Source: an uncultured Fusobacterium sp.
GTDB taxonomy: Bacteria > Fusobacteriota > Fusobacteriia > Fusobacteriales > Fusobacteriaceae
Assembly (NCBI GenBank): GCA_900545035.1
Contig: UQXM01000049.1
Coordinates: 1 to 11,880, forward strand
Direction: 5' to 3'
DNA length: 11,880 nucleotides
Position numbers and translations under genes: made by a program. Shown here one piece after another: positions 1 to 7,141 of the stretch. Position 1 is the stretch's first letter; the number at the start of each line of letters is the position of its first letter. The notes beneath the pieces are model-generated. The model made no database searches, was not told the origin of the DNA, and worked only from the letters and a program-made list of their open reading frames with translations.

Positions 1-116
1 GGAACACTTCGTTTCCGTATTGCCGGCGTTCGAACTCTATCTCTTCCCAAAGGTATGGCAAGTATTCCCGCTGCAATTATTCCTGTTGTAAGAATTATAG
101 GCAGTATTTTTTTCAT
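1..116 (-). CDS. N-terminus of an exported or membrane-anchored protein, cut by the window edge
   Basis: The start ATG at 116-114 follows a good GAGGA ribosome site. The peptide begins MKKILPIILTTGIIAAG and continues with a hydrophobic stretch to about residue 23, which fits a signal peptide or an N-terminal membrane anchor. Only 38 codons are inside the window, so the family cannot be named. A periplasmic adaptor (HlyD/MFP) of an efflux pump is one possibility, because these start this way and often sit near outer-membrane proteins; this is a guess. After residue 24 the peptide becomes arginine-rich and uses CGA, CGG, ACG and CCG codons that are rare in the neighbouring genes, and the DNA rises to about 50% GC. 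The gene lies 71 bp downstream of the TonB-dependent receptor gene on the same strand and may have its own promoter. Confidence 0.55.
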   Translation of the reverse strand, partial: MKKILPIILTTGIIAAGILAIPLGRDRVRTPAIRKRSV

Positions 117-157
117 TGATTATTCCTCACATTTTTATTTTTTTAAACCTTAAATAC

Positions 158-186
158 AGTTTACATTTTTAACTGTTTTCTGTCAA
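158..186 (-). promoter_or_regulatory. Candidate promoter for the left-edge gene, with an inverted repeat in its spacer
   Basis: On the minus strand a perfect -35 TTGACA (186-181) is followed, after 17 bp, by TAAACT (163-158), which matches four of six -10 consensus positions. The inverted repeat ACAGTT (156-161) / AACTGT (171-176) with a 9-nt gap overlaps the -10 and the spacer, a position suited to a repressor. The -35 sits just after the receptor stop codon, so this promoter would separate the left-edge gene from the haem operon. Confidence 0.45.
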
Positions 187-187
187 A

Positions 188-2233
188 TCAGAAAGTATAT
201 TTGAATCCCATATAATAATTTCTTTCTGCGGCAGGGTCATATTCAAAGTGGTCTGTTACAAAATCCACATCTTCATAGTATTTTCTGTCAAACAGATTGT
301 TTATACCTGCATAAATATCCAGTCCGTTTTCAAATGCGTATCTTGCTCTGATATTTGTTACAGTATGAGAATTTACTTGTCCCCCTTGATTTTGGTTATT
401 TACATAAATTCCGCTCATATATACTATTTCTCCGGATACAGAAAAATTATCTGTAACAGCATAATCAGCACCTAAGTTAAATTTATGTTCCGGAACATTT
501 GCAACTTTATTTCCCGAAACATCAATTCCCTTTACTTTTCCGTCTTTTATTTCCGCATTTATATATGAATAAGCTTGTGAAAGTGTCAGTTTGTCAAAAT
601 ATTGTTCTGTTTTAAGCTCGAAACCAATTCTTTCTGTTTTTCCAAGATTATAGTTTGTAATCCATGCAGGAGGCATTCCTTTTGCCATATCCTGTGTAAT
701 TTCATCTTTTGTTGCTGTATAGAATACAGAAGCATTTACAGAAGTTATTCCCACATAGTCAGATAATCCGATTTCAAAATTATCATATGTTTCTGACTTT
801 AAATCATTTAAATAATACTGACTTGTTTTTTCATCTTTGTTAGTCAGCAGTGCAGGAGGAGGAGATGTAAATCCTTTTTCATATCTTATATAAGTTTTTC
901 CTGTATCAGAATAAAGCCAATTTGCTGATAATTCATAAGCGAAATTATCTTCGTGAGAAGAAACTGAAATAGGAGGATCGTTTTTGCCGCTTGTTCTGGT
1001 TGTGGCTCTTTCTACATTATAATTTGCTCTTTCATATCTTATTCCCTGAGCAAACTCAAAGTTTTTCCACACATAGTTATTCATTGCATATGCACTTATT
1101 GTTTCTTTTTCTAAATCATTAGTGGTAATTGAATGACTTAAGTTTCCCATAAAAGTTTCAGTATCAGCAAATCTTCTAGCTTTATTATTAATGTAGTCTG
1201 CACCAAAAATAAAACTGCTGCCATCTCCATATGAATATCTGAATTTTGGTTTAAATCCCCATTTTTTATCTTGAAATTCTGCTGATTGAGCCATGTAAAA
1301 TTGCTTGCCCATTATTTCACCAACAATTGTTTTACTGGCTATATCCATAGTTGTTTTTTGATAAAAGCTGGTTAAATTAAAATCAAGATTATCCGATAAT
1401 TTATTATTGTATGTCAAAACATATTCATCTTTATTTGTTTCTGTGTTGTTATATTCTCCTGCTTTAAGACCTGATTGTGTTCTGTCCTGCTCCACCTGTT
1501 CTCTTGTAAGCATATTAGGATAAGTTTCTTCAGCTTCGTATCTGCTGTATTTAAAACTTAAATCTTGCTTGTCGTTAATTTTGTATCTTACATTTCCTGT
1601 AAAATTGTCGGAATTTGATGTATCCTCATCTCTGTATCCGTTTCTGTCAATATTTGTATAGGAAACATTTACATCAAAATTTCCGAAGCTCTGCCCCAAA
1701 GCAAAATTTGATTTTTTATTTGCATAAGAGCCATACTCAGTACCTCCGTTCAGCCTGAAACCTGTTCCTTTTTTTGTGATAATATTTACAACTCCTCCTG
1801 ATGTTCCCGAACCGTAAAGAACAGAACCTCCTCCCGGCAGAACTTCTATTCTTTCGATATCATCCGGAGAAATTGTATTAATAGGAGTTGCTGACATTGA
1901 TGTATCAAGAGAGTTCATCTGTACTCCGTCAACAAGTACCTGTACATTTTGTTTGGCTTTATCTCCCTGTCCTCTAAGGTCGATGATATAATCTTTTCCC
2001 TGTCTTACAATATTTACAGCAGGAATATCTTTCAATACTTCCTCAACAGTTTTGTAATTTTTTGCTTCAATTTCTTTGGCCGTTACTAAAGTTGGATTGC
2101 TGGCTGTTTTTCTAAGCTCTGTTTCAAATCCTGTTGTTGAATAAACCACAGTTTTGTCAAGACTGACAATCTGTTCCCCATAAGCTGATGCAGCAAGAAC
2201 TGCCCAAAGCATAATAATTTTTTTCTTGTTCAT
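188..2233 (-). CDS. TonB-dependent outer-membrane receptor, probably for haem or another iron source
   Basis: This 681-residue protein has a signal peptide of about 19 residues (cleavage near AYG-E). A possible TonB box follows at about residues 26-32 (DKTVVYS). The plug domain, about residues 40-155, shows the typical IERIEVLPGGGSVLYGSG run and ends in NIITKKG. The rest is an alternating-strand beta-barrel ending in phenylalanine 681 (YYMGFKYTF), the usual outer-membrane assembly signal. The start follows an AAAGGGG ribosome site. It lies 32 bp downstream of the hmuW-like gene on the same strand, so the two are very probably cotranscribed and the ligand is most likely haem. Where classical haem receptors carry FRAP and NPNL motifs, this one reads FTSP (455-458) and LNDL (475-478), so the ligand assignment rests on context. 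A siderophore or vitamin B12 receptor cannot be excluded. Confidence 0.9.
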   Translation of the reverse strand: MNKKKIIMLWAVLAASAYGEQIVSLDKTVVYSTTGFETELRKTASNPTLVTAKEIEAKNYKTVEEVLKDIPAVNIVRQGKDYIIDLRGQGDKAKQNVQVLVDGVQMNSLDTSMSATPINTISPDDIERIEVLPGGGSVLYGSGTSGGVVNIITKKGTGFRLNGGTEYGSYANKKSNFALGQSFGNFDVNVSYTNIDRNGYRDEDTSNSDNFTGNVRYKINDKQDLSFKYSRYEAEETYPNMLTREQVEQDRTQSGLKAGEYNNTETNKDEYVLTYNNKLSDNLDFNLTSFYQKTTMDIASKTIVGEIMGKQFYMAQSAEFQDKKWGFKPKFRYSYGDGSSFIFGADYINNKARRFADTETFMGNLSHSITTNDLEKETISAYAMNNYVWKNFEFAQGIRYERANYNVERATTRTSGKNDPPISVSSHEDNFAYELSANWLYSDTGKTYIRYEKGFTSPPPALLTNKDEKTSQYYLNDLKSETYDNFEIGLSDYVGITSVNASVFYTATKDEITQDMAKGMPPAWITNYNLGKTERIGFELKTEQYFDKLTLSQAYSYINAEIKDGKVKGIDVSGNKVANVPEHKFNLGADYAVTDNFSVSGEIVYMSGIYVNNQNQGGQVNSHTVTNIRARYAFENGLDIYAGINNLFDRKYYEDVDFVTDHFEYDPAAERNYYMGFKYTF

Positions 2234-2265
2234 GTATTCCCCTTTCGTAATAAAAAAACTAAAGT

Positions 2266-3534
2266 TTATTTATGAAAAATTTTTTCAAGGATATAAATTA
2301 TAATATCACTTGATAAATTATTTCCCCAGAATACTCCGTCTTTTGTAAGAGTATATGAATTTTCATCTTCTGTAAGAAGATTTTTGTTTTCATAATCTTT
2401 CATTTTTTCTGCAAAATATTTATATTCCTCTTCTGACAAAATTTCTTTTACAGATTTTTTTGGAACGACAGGAAACTGCATAATTCCTGAAAGCTTCGAA
2501 AATTTTGTGTGATAATTTGTTTCTTTGGAATAGAAAGCCATATCTTTGCTCATTCTGTAAACTCCCATTCCCTGAACATTTCCTCCTGCTCCTGCACCTA
2601 TTGGGAAAGTATCTCCTCCTGTGTTTCTCACTTTGATATATTGATAATTATCTCCGCTGTTTTTTGCAATTTTTGTTAATTCAAGAATGTGATAATTGTT
2701 TTCTCTCAGCATTTCATCTGCAAAATGCTGGAACAGAAGATAATCTTTTTTCATATCTGCTTCCATTTTCACTTTTTCAGCTTCAATATCTTTTGAAAGT
2801 TTAGAGCCGTTGTGTACCATTAAAGAATAAAAACTTGCACTGCTTAGTTCCAGTTCTTTTACAATTCTTGCATCTTCCACCACTTCTTCGAGTGTTTGGT
2901 CAGGGAAATTATAAATAATATCAACACACACATCTCCCTTGAAAACAGATTTTAATTTTTTCAGTCTTTCTATAACCTCTTCTTTTCCATAAGTTCTGTT
3001 GTAGAATTTTCTTCCTCTGTCAGAGAAAGTTTGTATTCCGATGCTCAGTCTGTTTACTCCGTATTTCATCATTACGGCAAGTTTTTCTTCCGAAAGATTA
3101 TGCAGAGTTGTTTCAAATGTAAATTCATAATTTTCACTCAAAGTTACATTTTCCTGTATGCTTTTTAAGATTATTTCAAGCTGTTGAGGTTTATAAACAG
3201 TAGGTGTTCCTCCGCCGAAAAATATTACATCAAAAACACTTTTTTTAAAATAATTTGTTTTTCCGTATTTTGTAAATTCATCAGCAATATATTGTGCATA
3301 GGAATCCAAACTTCCGTCTATCTGTTTTCTGTTCAGATTGCAGAAAGAACAAATTTTATCACAGTAAGGTGTATGTACATATATAGCTTTTTTTCTGCTG
3401 TCAGGGTCTTTTTCCAGCATAAGTTCAAACATCTCTTTATCTGCTTTTTCCCCCTGAATATATTTATTTACAAGACTGCTGCTGTCGTGATGAGATTTTA
3501 ATCTCTTGTCAAACAGTGTTAAATTATTAAGCAT
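2266..3534 (-). CDS. hmuW: Radical SAM anaerobic haem-degrading methyltransferase, HutW/ChuW/HmuW family
   Basis: This cytoplasmic enzyme of 422 residues belongs to the HemN-like radical SAM proteins. Members of the ChuW/HutW/HmuW branch use S-adenosylmethionine and electrons to methylate haem and open the porphyrin ring without oxygen, releasing iron and a linear tetrapyrrole (anaerobilin). The sequence shows the CxxxCxxC cluster motif at Cys58, Cys62 and Cys65 inside YVHTPYCDKICSFC, the SAM-binding GGGTP at 107-111, and later core segments such as NRLSIGIQTF and GAGAGG. Length fits HutW-type enzymes. The start has an AGGAGG ribosome site 4 bp upstream. Location upstream of a TonB-dependent receptor and near hutX, exbBD-tonB and a flavodoxin-like gene favours haem degradation over coproporphyrinogen oxidation (HemN). 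Its own promoter lies in the 125-bp gap after the ABC gene, but read-through from that gene is possible because no strong terminator intervenes. Confidence 0.88.
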   Translation of the reverse strand: MLNNLTLFDKRLKSHHDSSSLVNKYIQGEKADKEMFELMLEKDPDSRKKAIYVHTPYCDKICSFCNLNRKQIDGSLDSYAQYIADEFTKYGKTNYFKKSVFDVIFFGGGTPTVYKPQQLEIILKSIQENVTLSENYEFTFETTLHNLSEEKLAVMMKYGVNRLSIGIQTFSDRGRKFYNRTYGKEEVIERLKKLKSVFKGDVCVDIIYNFPDQTLEEVVEDARIVKELELSSASFYSLMVHNGSKLSKDIEAEKVKMEADMKKDYLLFQHFADEMLRENNYHILELTKIAKNSGDNYQYIKVRNTGGDTFPIGAGAGGNVQGMGVYRMSKDMAFYSKETNYHTKFSKLSGIMQFPVVPKKSVKEILSEEEYKYFAEKMKDYENKNLLTEDENSYTLTKDGVFWGNNLSSDIIIYILEKIFHK

Positions 3535-3575
3535 ATATCCTCCTAAACTAATTTTTGTTTTTTATCAGTGCCATT

Positions 3576-3604
3576 ATTTTATTATTTTGTTTTTTACTTG
3601 TCAA
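3576..3604 (-). promoter_or_regulatory. Promoter of the hmuW-receptor operon
   Basis: On the minus strand, consensus TTGACA (3604-3599), a 17-bp spacer and TAAAAT (3581-3576) form a near-ideal sigma-70-type promoter. Transcription would start near 3569, leaving a leader of about 35 nt before the hmuW start codon. Confidence 0.75.
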
Positions 3605-3628
3605 GACAAAAAATAAATTATTTAAATT

Positions 3629-3643
3629 TTTTGATTATCAAAA
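3629..3643. promoter_or_regulatory. 7-1-7 palindrome just upstream of the hmuW -35, possible Fur-type operator
   Basis: TTTTGATTATCAAAA is a perfect inverted repeat with 7-bp arms around one base, and weaker symmetry extends outward to about 3622-3650. The 7-1-7 form and the GAT/ATC core resemble Fur-family operators. It lies 25 bp upstream of the -35, a position that could serve repression or activation. Binding is inferred. Confidence 0.4.
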
Positions 3644-3659
3644 TAATTAATAAAAAAAA

Positions 3660-5375
3660 TTAAGATATTTTATTATCGAGATTTCCGGCTGAATACATTT
3701 GATAAAAAATTCCTTTTTTTCTCATCAGTTCAGAAAAATTTCCCGTTTCTGCAATTCCGTTTTTATCAAGCACCACAATTTTATCAAAGTTTTTTATTGT
3801 ATTCAGCCTGTGAGCTATTGAAATTATTATTTTATTGTGAAATTGTGTTAAAATATTTTCCATAATATTTTTTTCCAAAATATTGTCAAGAGCAGATGTT
3901 CCTTCATCAAGGAGAATGACATCAGGATTTTTCAAAAAAATTCTGGCTATTGAAATTCTTTGTTTTTGACCGGAACTTAAATTTACTCCTCCCTCTCCGA
4001 GAATTGTATTTTCTTTATGTATAAGATTTTGAACTGTTTCATCAAGACATGAAAAAGAAAGAGCATTTTTAATATCCTCTGCCGAGCTTTCTTTTTTTAC
4101 AGCTTTCAGATTTTCCAAAAGGGTATCGTTCATAAGAGATTCTTTTTGGTCAGCTGCCGCAATTTTTTCTAAAAGGGTGTTTCTTTTTAAATTATTTATA
4201 CACTGTCCGTTTACAAATATTTTTCCGTTTTCGGCAGCAAAAGTTTTTTTCAGAAGAGAAAATACAGTTGTTTTTCCTGCTCCGCTTTCTCCCACAAGAG
4301 CCACTTTTTCACCTTTTTTTATTTCTAAAGAAATATTTTTTAAAATCTTTTTTTCTCCAAAAGAAAAACTTAGATTTTCTATTTTTATATTTTCAATTTT
4401 TTCATTCAGATTGACTGTACCGTCTTTTTCATCAGGGATATTTATTATTTCAAAAAATCTTGTAATTCCAGTTGCTCCTCTCTGAAAAACATCAATAAGT
4501 CCCATTAGCCTTAAAAGATAAATTCTGAATCTGTTTGTCAGGAGAATAAAGCTGACGATAATTCCAAAGCTTACTTCTCCTTTGATGTGCATATATCCTC
4601 CAGCAAAAATAACAATAAGCTGTGTTATTTGATTGTAAAAATTTATTCCCGACATAAGAGCGGAAGTATTGAAGATATTCTTTTTTTCTGCTGAAAGTAC
4701 AGCTTTGTTTTTCTGTGAAAGTTTTTCAAAACTGTCTTTTTCCAAAAGATTTTCTTTGATAAAAAATATTGTTTTCAATGTATCGTGTATTCCAGAAGTA
4801 AGAACAGAAATCTTTGTTCTTGTATCAAAATATCCCTGTTTCAGTTTCTTGTTTTGTATTATTGTAAAATACAAAGCAAAAGGAAGAGGGAGCATAATAA
4901 GAGCAGTAAGTTTTAAATCAAAATTAATCATAAGGATAAATGCTCCTGCGATTGAAAGAACAGAAAAAAGAAAATCTTCAAGTCCTCTGTATAAAAGAGC
5001 CGAAACATTTTCCAAGTCGGTTACAGCTCTGGAAATAATATCTCCGCTCTGTCTTTCCATAAAAAATCTGTCAGGCTGATTTAAAATTTTTGAAAATAAA
5101 TCTTCTCTCATCAAAAATTTTATTTTATTACCCATAAGCTGTCCTCTTGAACCGGAATAAAGAGATATTCCCAAACGAAGAAGATATACAGCAAAAAGGA
5201 CAGCAGAGAAAATCAAAAATTTATGAATGTCTTTCTGCGGAATTGCCGTATCAATAAGATTCTGTACCAAAACAGGTCCGTATAAATCAAGAATTGTTAC
5301 AAAAAAACTTGCTGACAGAAAAGATATCAGCAGTCTTTTTTCTGTGAGATAGTATTGGCATATTTTTTTTAACAT
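3660..5375 (-). CDS. Half-size ABC exporter (fused membrane and ATPase domains), substrate unknown
   Basis: This 571-residue protein has a type-1 exporter membrane domain with about six transmembrane helices (residues 1-300) followed by an ATPase domain (about 330-571), and would act as an inner-membrane dimer. ATPase motifs are intact: Walker A GESGAGKTT (362-370), Q-loop Gln410, signature LSSGQ (466-470), Walker B VILLDEG with catalytic Glu491, D-loop SALD, and switch His522. No peptidase domain is present, so it is not a classic bacteriocin exporter. The start follows a GGGAGA ribosome site. It is the first gene of the leftward block ahead of hmuW and diverges from the hmuF-like gene, so it probably serves haem metabolism. 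Options include efflux of toxic haem, porphyrin or anaerobilin, or import, since some exporter-fold proteins (YbtPQ, IrtAB) import siderophores. The substrate cannot be read from the sequence. Confidence 0.85.
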   Translation of the reverse strand: MLKKICQYYLTEKRLLISFLSASFFVTILDLYGPVLVQNLIDTAIPQKDIHKFLIFSAVLFAVYLLRLGISLYSGSRGQLMGNKIKFLMREDLFSKILNQPDRFFMERQSGDIISRAVTDLENVSALLYRGLEDFLFSVLSIAGAFILMINFDLKLTALIMLPLPFALYFTIIQNKKLKQGYFDTRTKISVLTSGIHDTLKTIFFIKENLLEKDSFEKLSQKNKAVLSAEKKNIFNTSALMSGINFYNQITQLIVIFAGGYMHIKGEVSFGIIVSFILLTNRFRIYLLRLMGLIDVFQRGATGITRFFEIINIPDEKDGTVNLNEKIENIKIENLSFSFGEKKILKNISLEIKKGEKVALVGESGAGKTTVFSLLKKTFAAENGKIFVNGQCINNLKRNTLLEKIAAADQKESLMNDTLLENLKAVKKESSAEDIKNALSFSCLDETVQNLIHKENTILGEGGVNLSSGQKQRISIARIFLKNPDVILLDEGTSALDNILEKNIMENILTQFHNKIIISIAHRLNTIKNFDKIVVLDKNGIAETGNFSELMRKKGIFYQMYSAGNLDNKIS

Positions 5376-5421
5376 AATAATCTCCCGTAAAAAATTTATT
5401 GATTATAATTTTGCAGAAGCC

Positions 5422-5450
5422 ATTATATATTTTTTTATTTTTTAAGTCAA
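5422..5450 (-). promoter_or_regulatory. Promoter of the ABC exporter gene
   Basis: On the minus strand, TTGACT (5450-5445), a 17-bp A/T-rich spacer and a perfect TATAAT (5427-5422) are present. Transcription would start near 5415, giving a leader of about 40 nt. Confidence 0.75.
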
Positions 5451-5451
5451 T

Positions 5452-5472
5452 ATTATTTTTTTCACAAATAAT
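5452..5472. promoter_or_regulatory. Inverted repeat between the divergent ABC and hmuF promoters
   Basis: ATTATTT (5452-5458) and AAATAAT (5466-5472) form 7-bp arms with a 7-nt gap. The repeat fills the space between the two opposed -35 elements, so one bound protein could control both promoters. AT-rich DNA gives such repeats by chance, so this is a candidate only. Confidence 0.3.
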
Positions 5473-5501
5473 TTGATTTTTTAAATAAATTGCAATATAA
5501 T
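5473..5501 (+). promoter_or_regulatory. Promoter of the flavodoxin-like hmuF gene
   Basis: TTGATT (5473-5478), a 17-bp spacer and a perfect TATAAT (5496-5501) are present. Transcription would begin near 5508, about 35 nt before the start codon. Confidence 0.75.
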
Positions 5502-5531
5502 AAAAAATATTTTTAGAAAATTTTGAAAAAC

Positions 5532-5537
5532 GGAGAG
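5532..5537 (+). promoter_or_regulatory. Ribosome binding site that fixes the hmuF start
   Basis: GGAGAG ends 5 nt before ATG 5543. The in-frame GTG at 5537 overlaps this site and cannot use it, so the ATG is the start. Confidence 0.7.
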
Positions 5538-5542
5538 TGAAA

Positions 5543-6055
5543 ATGAAAATACTGATTACATATTCATCAAAAACGGGAAACACAAAAAAAGTAGCGGAAG
5601 CGATAAAATCACAGATACCTCAGGCTGATATTTTTTCTGTTTCGGAAATACAAAATATGGAGAAAATAGAAAAATATGATTTGATTTTTATAGGAGGCTG
5701 GATTGACAAAGGTACATTTGATGCAGGAGCACTTAAAACAGCAGAACTGATAAGAAACAAAAAAACTGCATATTTTTTCACATTGGGAGCTTATCCTGAT
5801 TCAGATCATGCAAAAGATTGTGTTAAAAATATTGACACACTTCTTGAAAAAAATTCAAACGAAATTATGGGAAGGTTTTTCTGTCAGGGAGCAATAGACC
5901 CTCAGTTGATAAAATATCTTTCATCACTTCCTCAAGGACATATTATGTCCCCAAATGCAGAGAGAATAAAAAGGTGGAAAGACGCTGCTTCTCATCCGAA
6001 TGCAGATGATTTGGAAAATGCAAAAATTTTTGCCAAAACAGTTATTAATATTTAA
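5543..6055 (+). CDS. hmuF: Flavodoxin-like protein, HmuF-type anaerobilin reductase and haem carrier
   Basis: This 170-residue single-domain protein opens with a flavodoxin beta-strand and FMN phosphate loop, SSKTGNT at residues 8-14 after MKILITY. Later loops near the expected isoalloxazine contacts read GGWIDKGTFD (51-60) and LGAYPDSDH (81-89). It is cytoplasmic, with no signal peptide. In Fusobacterium nucleatum a flavodoxin-superfamily protein named HmuF is reported to bind haem and reduce the anaerobilin made by HmuW. The shared locus and fold make that the best assignment, by analogy and not by measured identity. A plain electron donor to HmuW, or a BilS-like bilin reductase subunit, are alternatives. 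The gene is monocistronic: its own promoter precedes it and a strong terminator follows 11 bp after the stop. It diverges from the ABC exporter gene. Confidence 0.75.
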   Translation: MKILITYSSKTGNTKKVAEAIKSQIPQADIFSVSEIQNMEKIEKYDLIFIGGWIDKGTFDAGALKTAELIRNKKTAYFFTLGAYPDSDHAKDCVKNIDTLLEKNSNEIMGRFFCQGAIDPQLIKYLSSLPQGHIMSPNAERIKRWKDAASHPNADDLENAKIFAKTVINI

Positions 6056-6066
6056 AATATCGTAAA

Positions 6067-6105
6067 AATAAAATTCTCTGAATTAATTTTTCAGAGAATT
6101 TTATT
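6067..6105. terminator. Bidirectional terminator between the hmuF-like and hxlR-family genes
   Basis: A perfect 16-bp stem (6067-6082 with 6090-6105, core TTCTCTGAA / TTCAGAGAA) encloses a 7-nt loop. A/T tracts on both sides suit both convergent genes. Confidence 0.85.
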
Positions 6106-6117
6106 ATATTATAACCT

Positions 6118-6462
6118 TTAATCATTCATACATTTTGAAGAAGATTTATTTCTTTCAATACATTCTTTTCCCCATTGTTTCATTACATCTAATACCGGAA
6201 TAAGAGTTTTTCCGTAATCTGTCAGAGAATATTCTACTTTTGGAGGAATTATCGGATATACAGTTCTTTTTATCAATCCAGTTTCTTCCAGTTCTCTAAG
6301 CTGCTGTGTCAGCATTTTGGGAGTTGCCTGAGGTATTAATTTTCTAAGTTCGTTGTATCTTAAAATATTATTCATCAGATGCCATAAAATAATGGTCTTG
6401 TATTTTCCGCCTATAAATTCCAAAGTGGCTTCTATGGGACAGTTATATATTTTCTGCTTCAT
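6118..6462 (-). CDS. HxlR-family winged-helix transcriptional regulator
   Basis: This 114-residue DNA-binding protein has the family opening CPIEATLEFIGGKYK (from residue 8), a helix-turn-helix with recognition-helix text TPKMLTQQLRELE (47-59), and a wing containing YPIIPPKVEYSLT. Cys8 occupies the position of the redox-sensing N-terminal cysteine of many HxlR proteins (for example YodB), and two further cysteines lie near the C-terminus (101 and 111). Such regulators commonly respond to thiol-reactive quinones, aldehydes or disulfide stress and control a divergent oxidoreductase. That layout is present here: a nitroreductase gene diverges from it. A palindrome covers its -10 and start region, so autorepression is likely. 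The start follows AAGGAGAG, spaced about 10 nt. The effector is unknown, and a link to haem or bilin metabolism is inferred from context only. Confidence 0.9.
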   Translation of the reverse strand: MKQKIYNCPIEATLEFIGGKYKTIILWHLMNNILRYNELRKLIPQATPKMLTQQLRELEETGLIKRTVYPIIPPKVEYSLTDYGKTLIPVLDVMKQWGKECIERNKSSSKCMND

Positions 6463-6480
6463 ATTGTTTCGTCTCTCCTT

Positions 6481-6504
6481 TACAGTATCATTTTGGATAC
6501 TATA
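6481..6504. promoter_or_regulatory. 24-bp palindrome, probable HxlR operator
   Basis: The arms AGTATC (6484-6489) and GATACT (6496-6501) surround a 6-nt gap, and the flanking TA/TA pairs extend the symmetry to 6481-6504. It overlaps the hxlR -10 and presumed start site, the expected place for autorepression. GTATC/GATAC inverted repeats are in keeping with winged-helix dimers. Confidence 0.7.
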
Positions 6505-6529
6505 ATACAGAAAAGTGCATTCTTTACAA
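6502..6529 (-). promoter_or_regulatory. Promoter of the hxlR-family gene
   Basis: On the minus strand, TTGTAA (6529-6524), a 16-bp spacer and TATTAT (6507-6502) are present. The -10 is partly covered by the palindrome at 6481-6504. Confidence 0.6.
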
Positions 6530-6550
6530 AAAGAAATTTTGTGATAAAAT
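6523..6550 (+). promoter_or_regulatory. Possible promoter of the nitroreductase gene
   Basis: TTTACA (6523-6528), a 16-bp spacer and TAAAAT (6545-6550) give a moderate match. It would overlap the opposing hxlR promoter, with transcription starting near 6557. The palindrome lies about 20 bp upstream of its -35. An alternative, TTGCAA (6572-6577), sits too close to the ribosome site. Confidence 0.35.
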
Positions 6551-6599
6551 TATAACATAACAAAAACGGAATTGCAATTTCACTATAAATTATATAAAT

Positions 6600-6606
6600 A
6601 AGGTGG
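6600..6606 (+). promoter_or_regulatory. Ribosome binding site that fixes the nitroreductase start
   Basis: AAGGTGG ends 5 nt before ATG 6612. The in-frame GTG at 6603 lies inside this site and is not a plausible start. Confidence 0.7.
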
Positions 6607-6611
6607 TTAAA

Positions 6612-7124
6612 ATGGATTTTTTGAATTTGATTGAAAAAAGATATTCGTGCAGAAATTTTTTGGAAAAAGAAATTGAAAAAGAGAAAATTAATAAAATTTT
6701 GGAATGTGGAAGAATAGCTCCCACTGCCTGCAATATGCAGCCACAGAGAATTTTTGTTTTAAATAAAAAAGAAACTCTAGAAAAAATAAAATGTGCTGTA
6801 AATATTTATAATGCTCCTCTTGCTTTGGTTGTCTGCGGAGATAAAAATAATGTGTGGGTCAGACCTTTTGACAAGAAAAATACATTGGATATTGATACAT
6901 CAATAGTTACTTCCTATATGATGGCAGAGGCTTTTTCTTTGGGAATAAACAGTGTATGGATTTGTTATTTTGACCCGCTGAAAGTAAAAACAATTCTCGA
7001 TATTCCTGAAAATTTTGAGATAATAAGTATTCTGGCTTTAGGATATTCTGCTGAAAAAATTTCTTCATCTGACAGATATCTTAAAGAAAGAGTTCCTCTT
7101 ACAGAAACAGTATTCTTAAAATAA
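6612..7124 (+). CDS. Nitroreductase-family flavin oxidoreductase
   Basis: This 170-residue cytoplasmic protein is of the short nitroreductase type. FMN-contact text is present: RYSCRNF at residues 10-16, APTACNMQPQ at 36-45, and a C-terminal ALGYSAE segment (142-148) followed by a basic run (DRYLKER). Family members reduce nitroaromatics, quinones, flavins or enals with NAD(P)H, usually as dimers. It diverges from the HxlR-family regulator, a standard pairing for electrophile or redox-stress response, so the regulator probably controls it. It lies inside a haem degradation locus, so a role in tetrapyrrole reduction or in supplying reduced flavin to the hmuF-like protein is conceivable but not shown. 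A strong terminator follows, so it is monocistronic. The substrate cannot be predicted. Confidence 0.85.
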   Translation: MDFLNLIEKRYSCRNFLEKEIEKEKINKILECGRIAPTACNMQPQRIFVLNKKETLEKIKCAVNIYNAPLALVVCGDKNNVWVRPFDKKNTLDIDTSIVTSYMMAEAFSLGINSVWICYFDPLKVKTILDIPENFEIISILALGYSAEKISSSDRYLKERVPLTETVFLK

Positions 7125-7141
7125 AAATATAAAAATAAAAG

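Noticed and set aside
1..60. Possible tRNA T-arm, suggested by GTTCGAAC in a GC-rich patch
   Set aside because: The bases on either side do not form a T-stem and no other tRNA arm is present.
3184..3501. Plus-strand open frame of 105 codons opposite hmuW
   Set aside because: It is a shadow of the radical SAM gene, with no ribosome site or recognisable domain. The same holds for frames at 248-475, 4177-4485 and 4669-5079 inside other genes.
2266..3534. Assignment as oxygen-independent coproporphyrinogen oxidase (HemN)
   Set aside because: The families share the cluster motif, but the neighbourhood of receptor, hutX, flavodoxin and TonB system fits the HutW/HmuW branch much better.
5287..5583. 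Minus-strand open frame of 98 codons across the ABC/hmuF divergent region
   Set aside because: It overlaps the starts of two well-supported genes and both their promoters, and its composition is that of AT-rich noncoding DNA.
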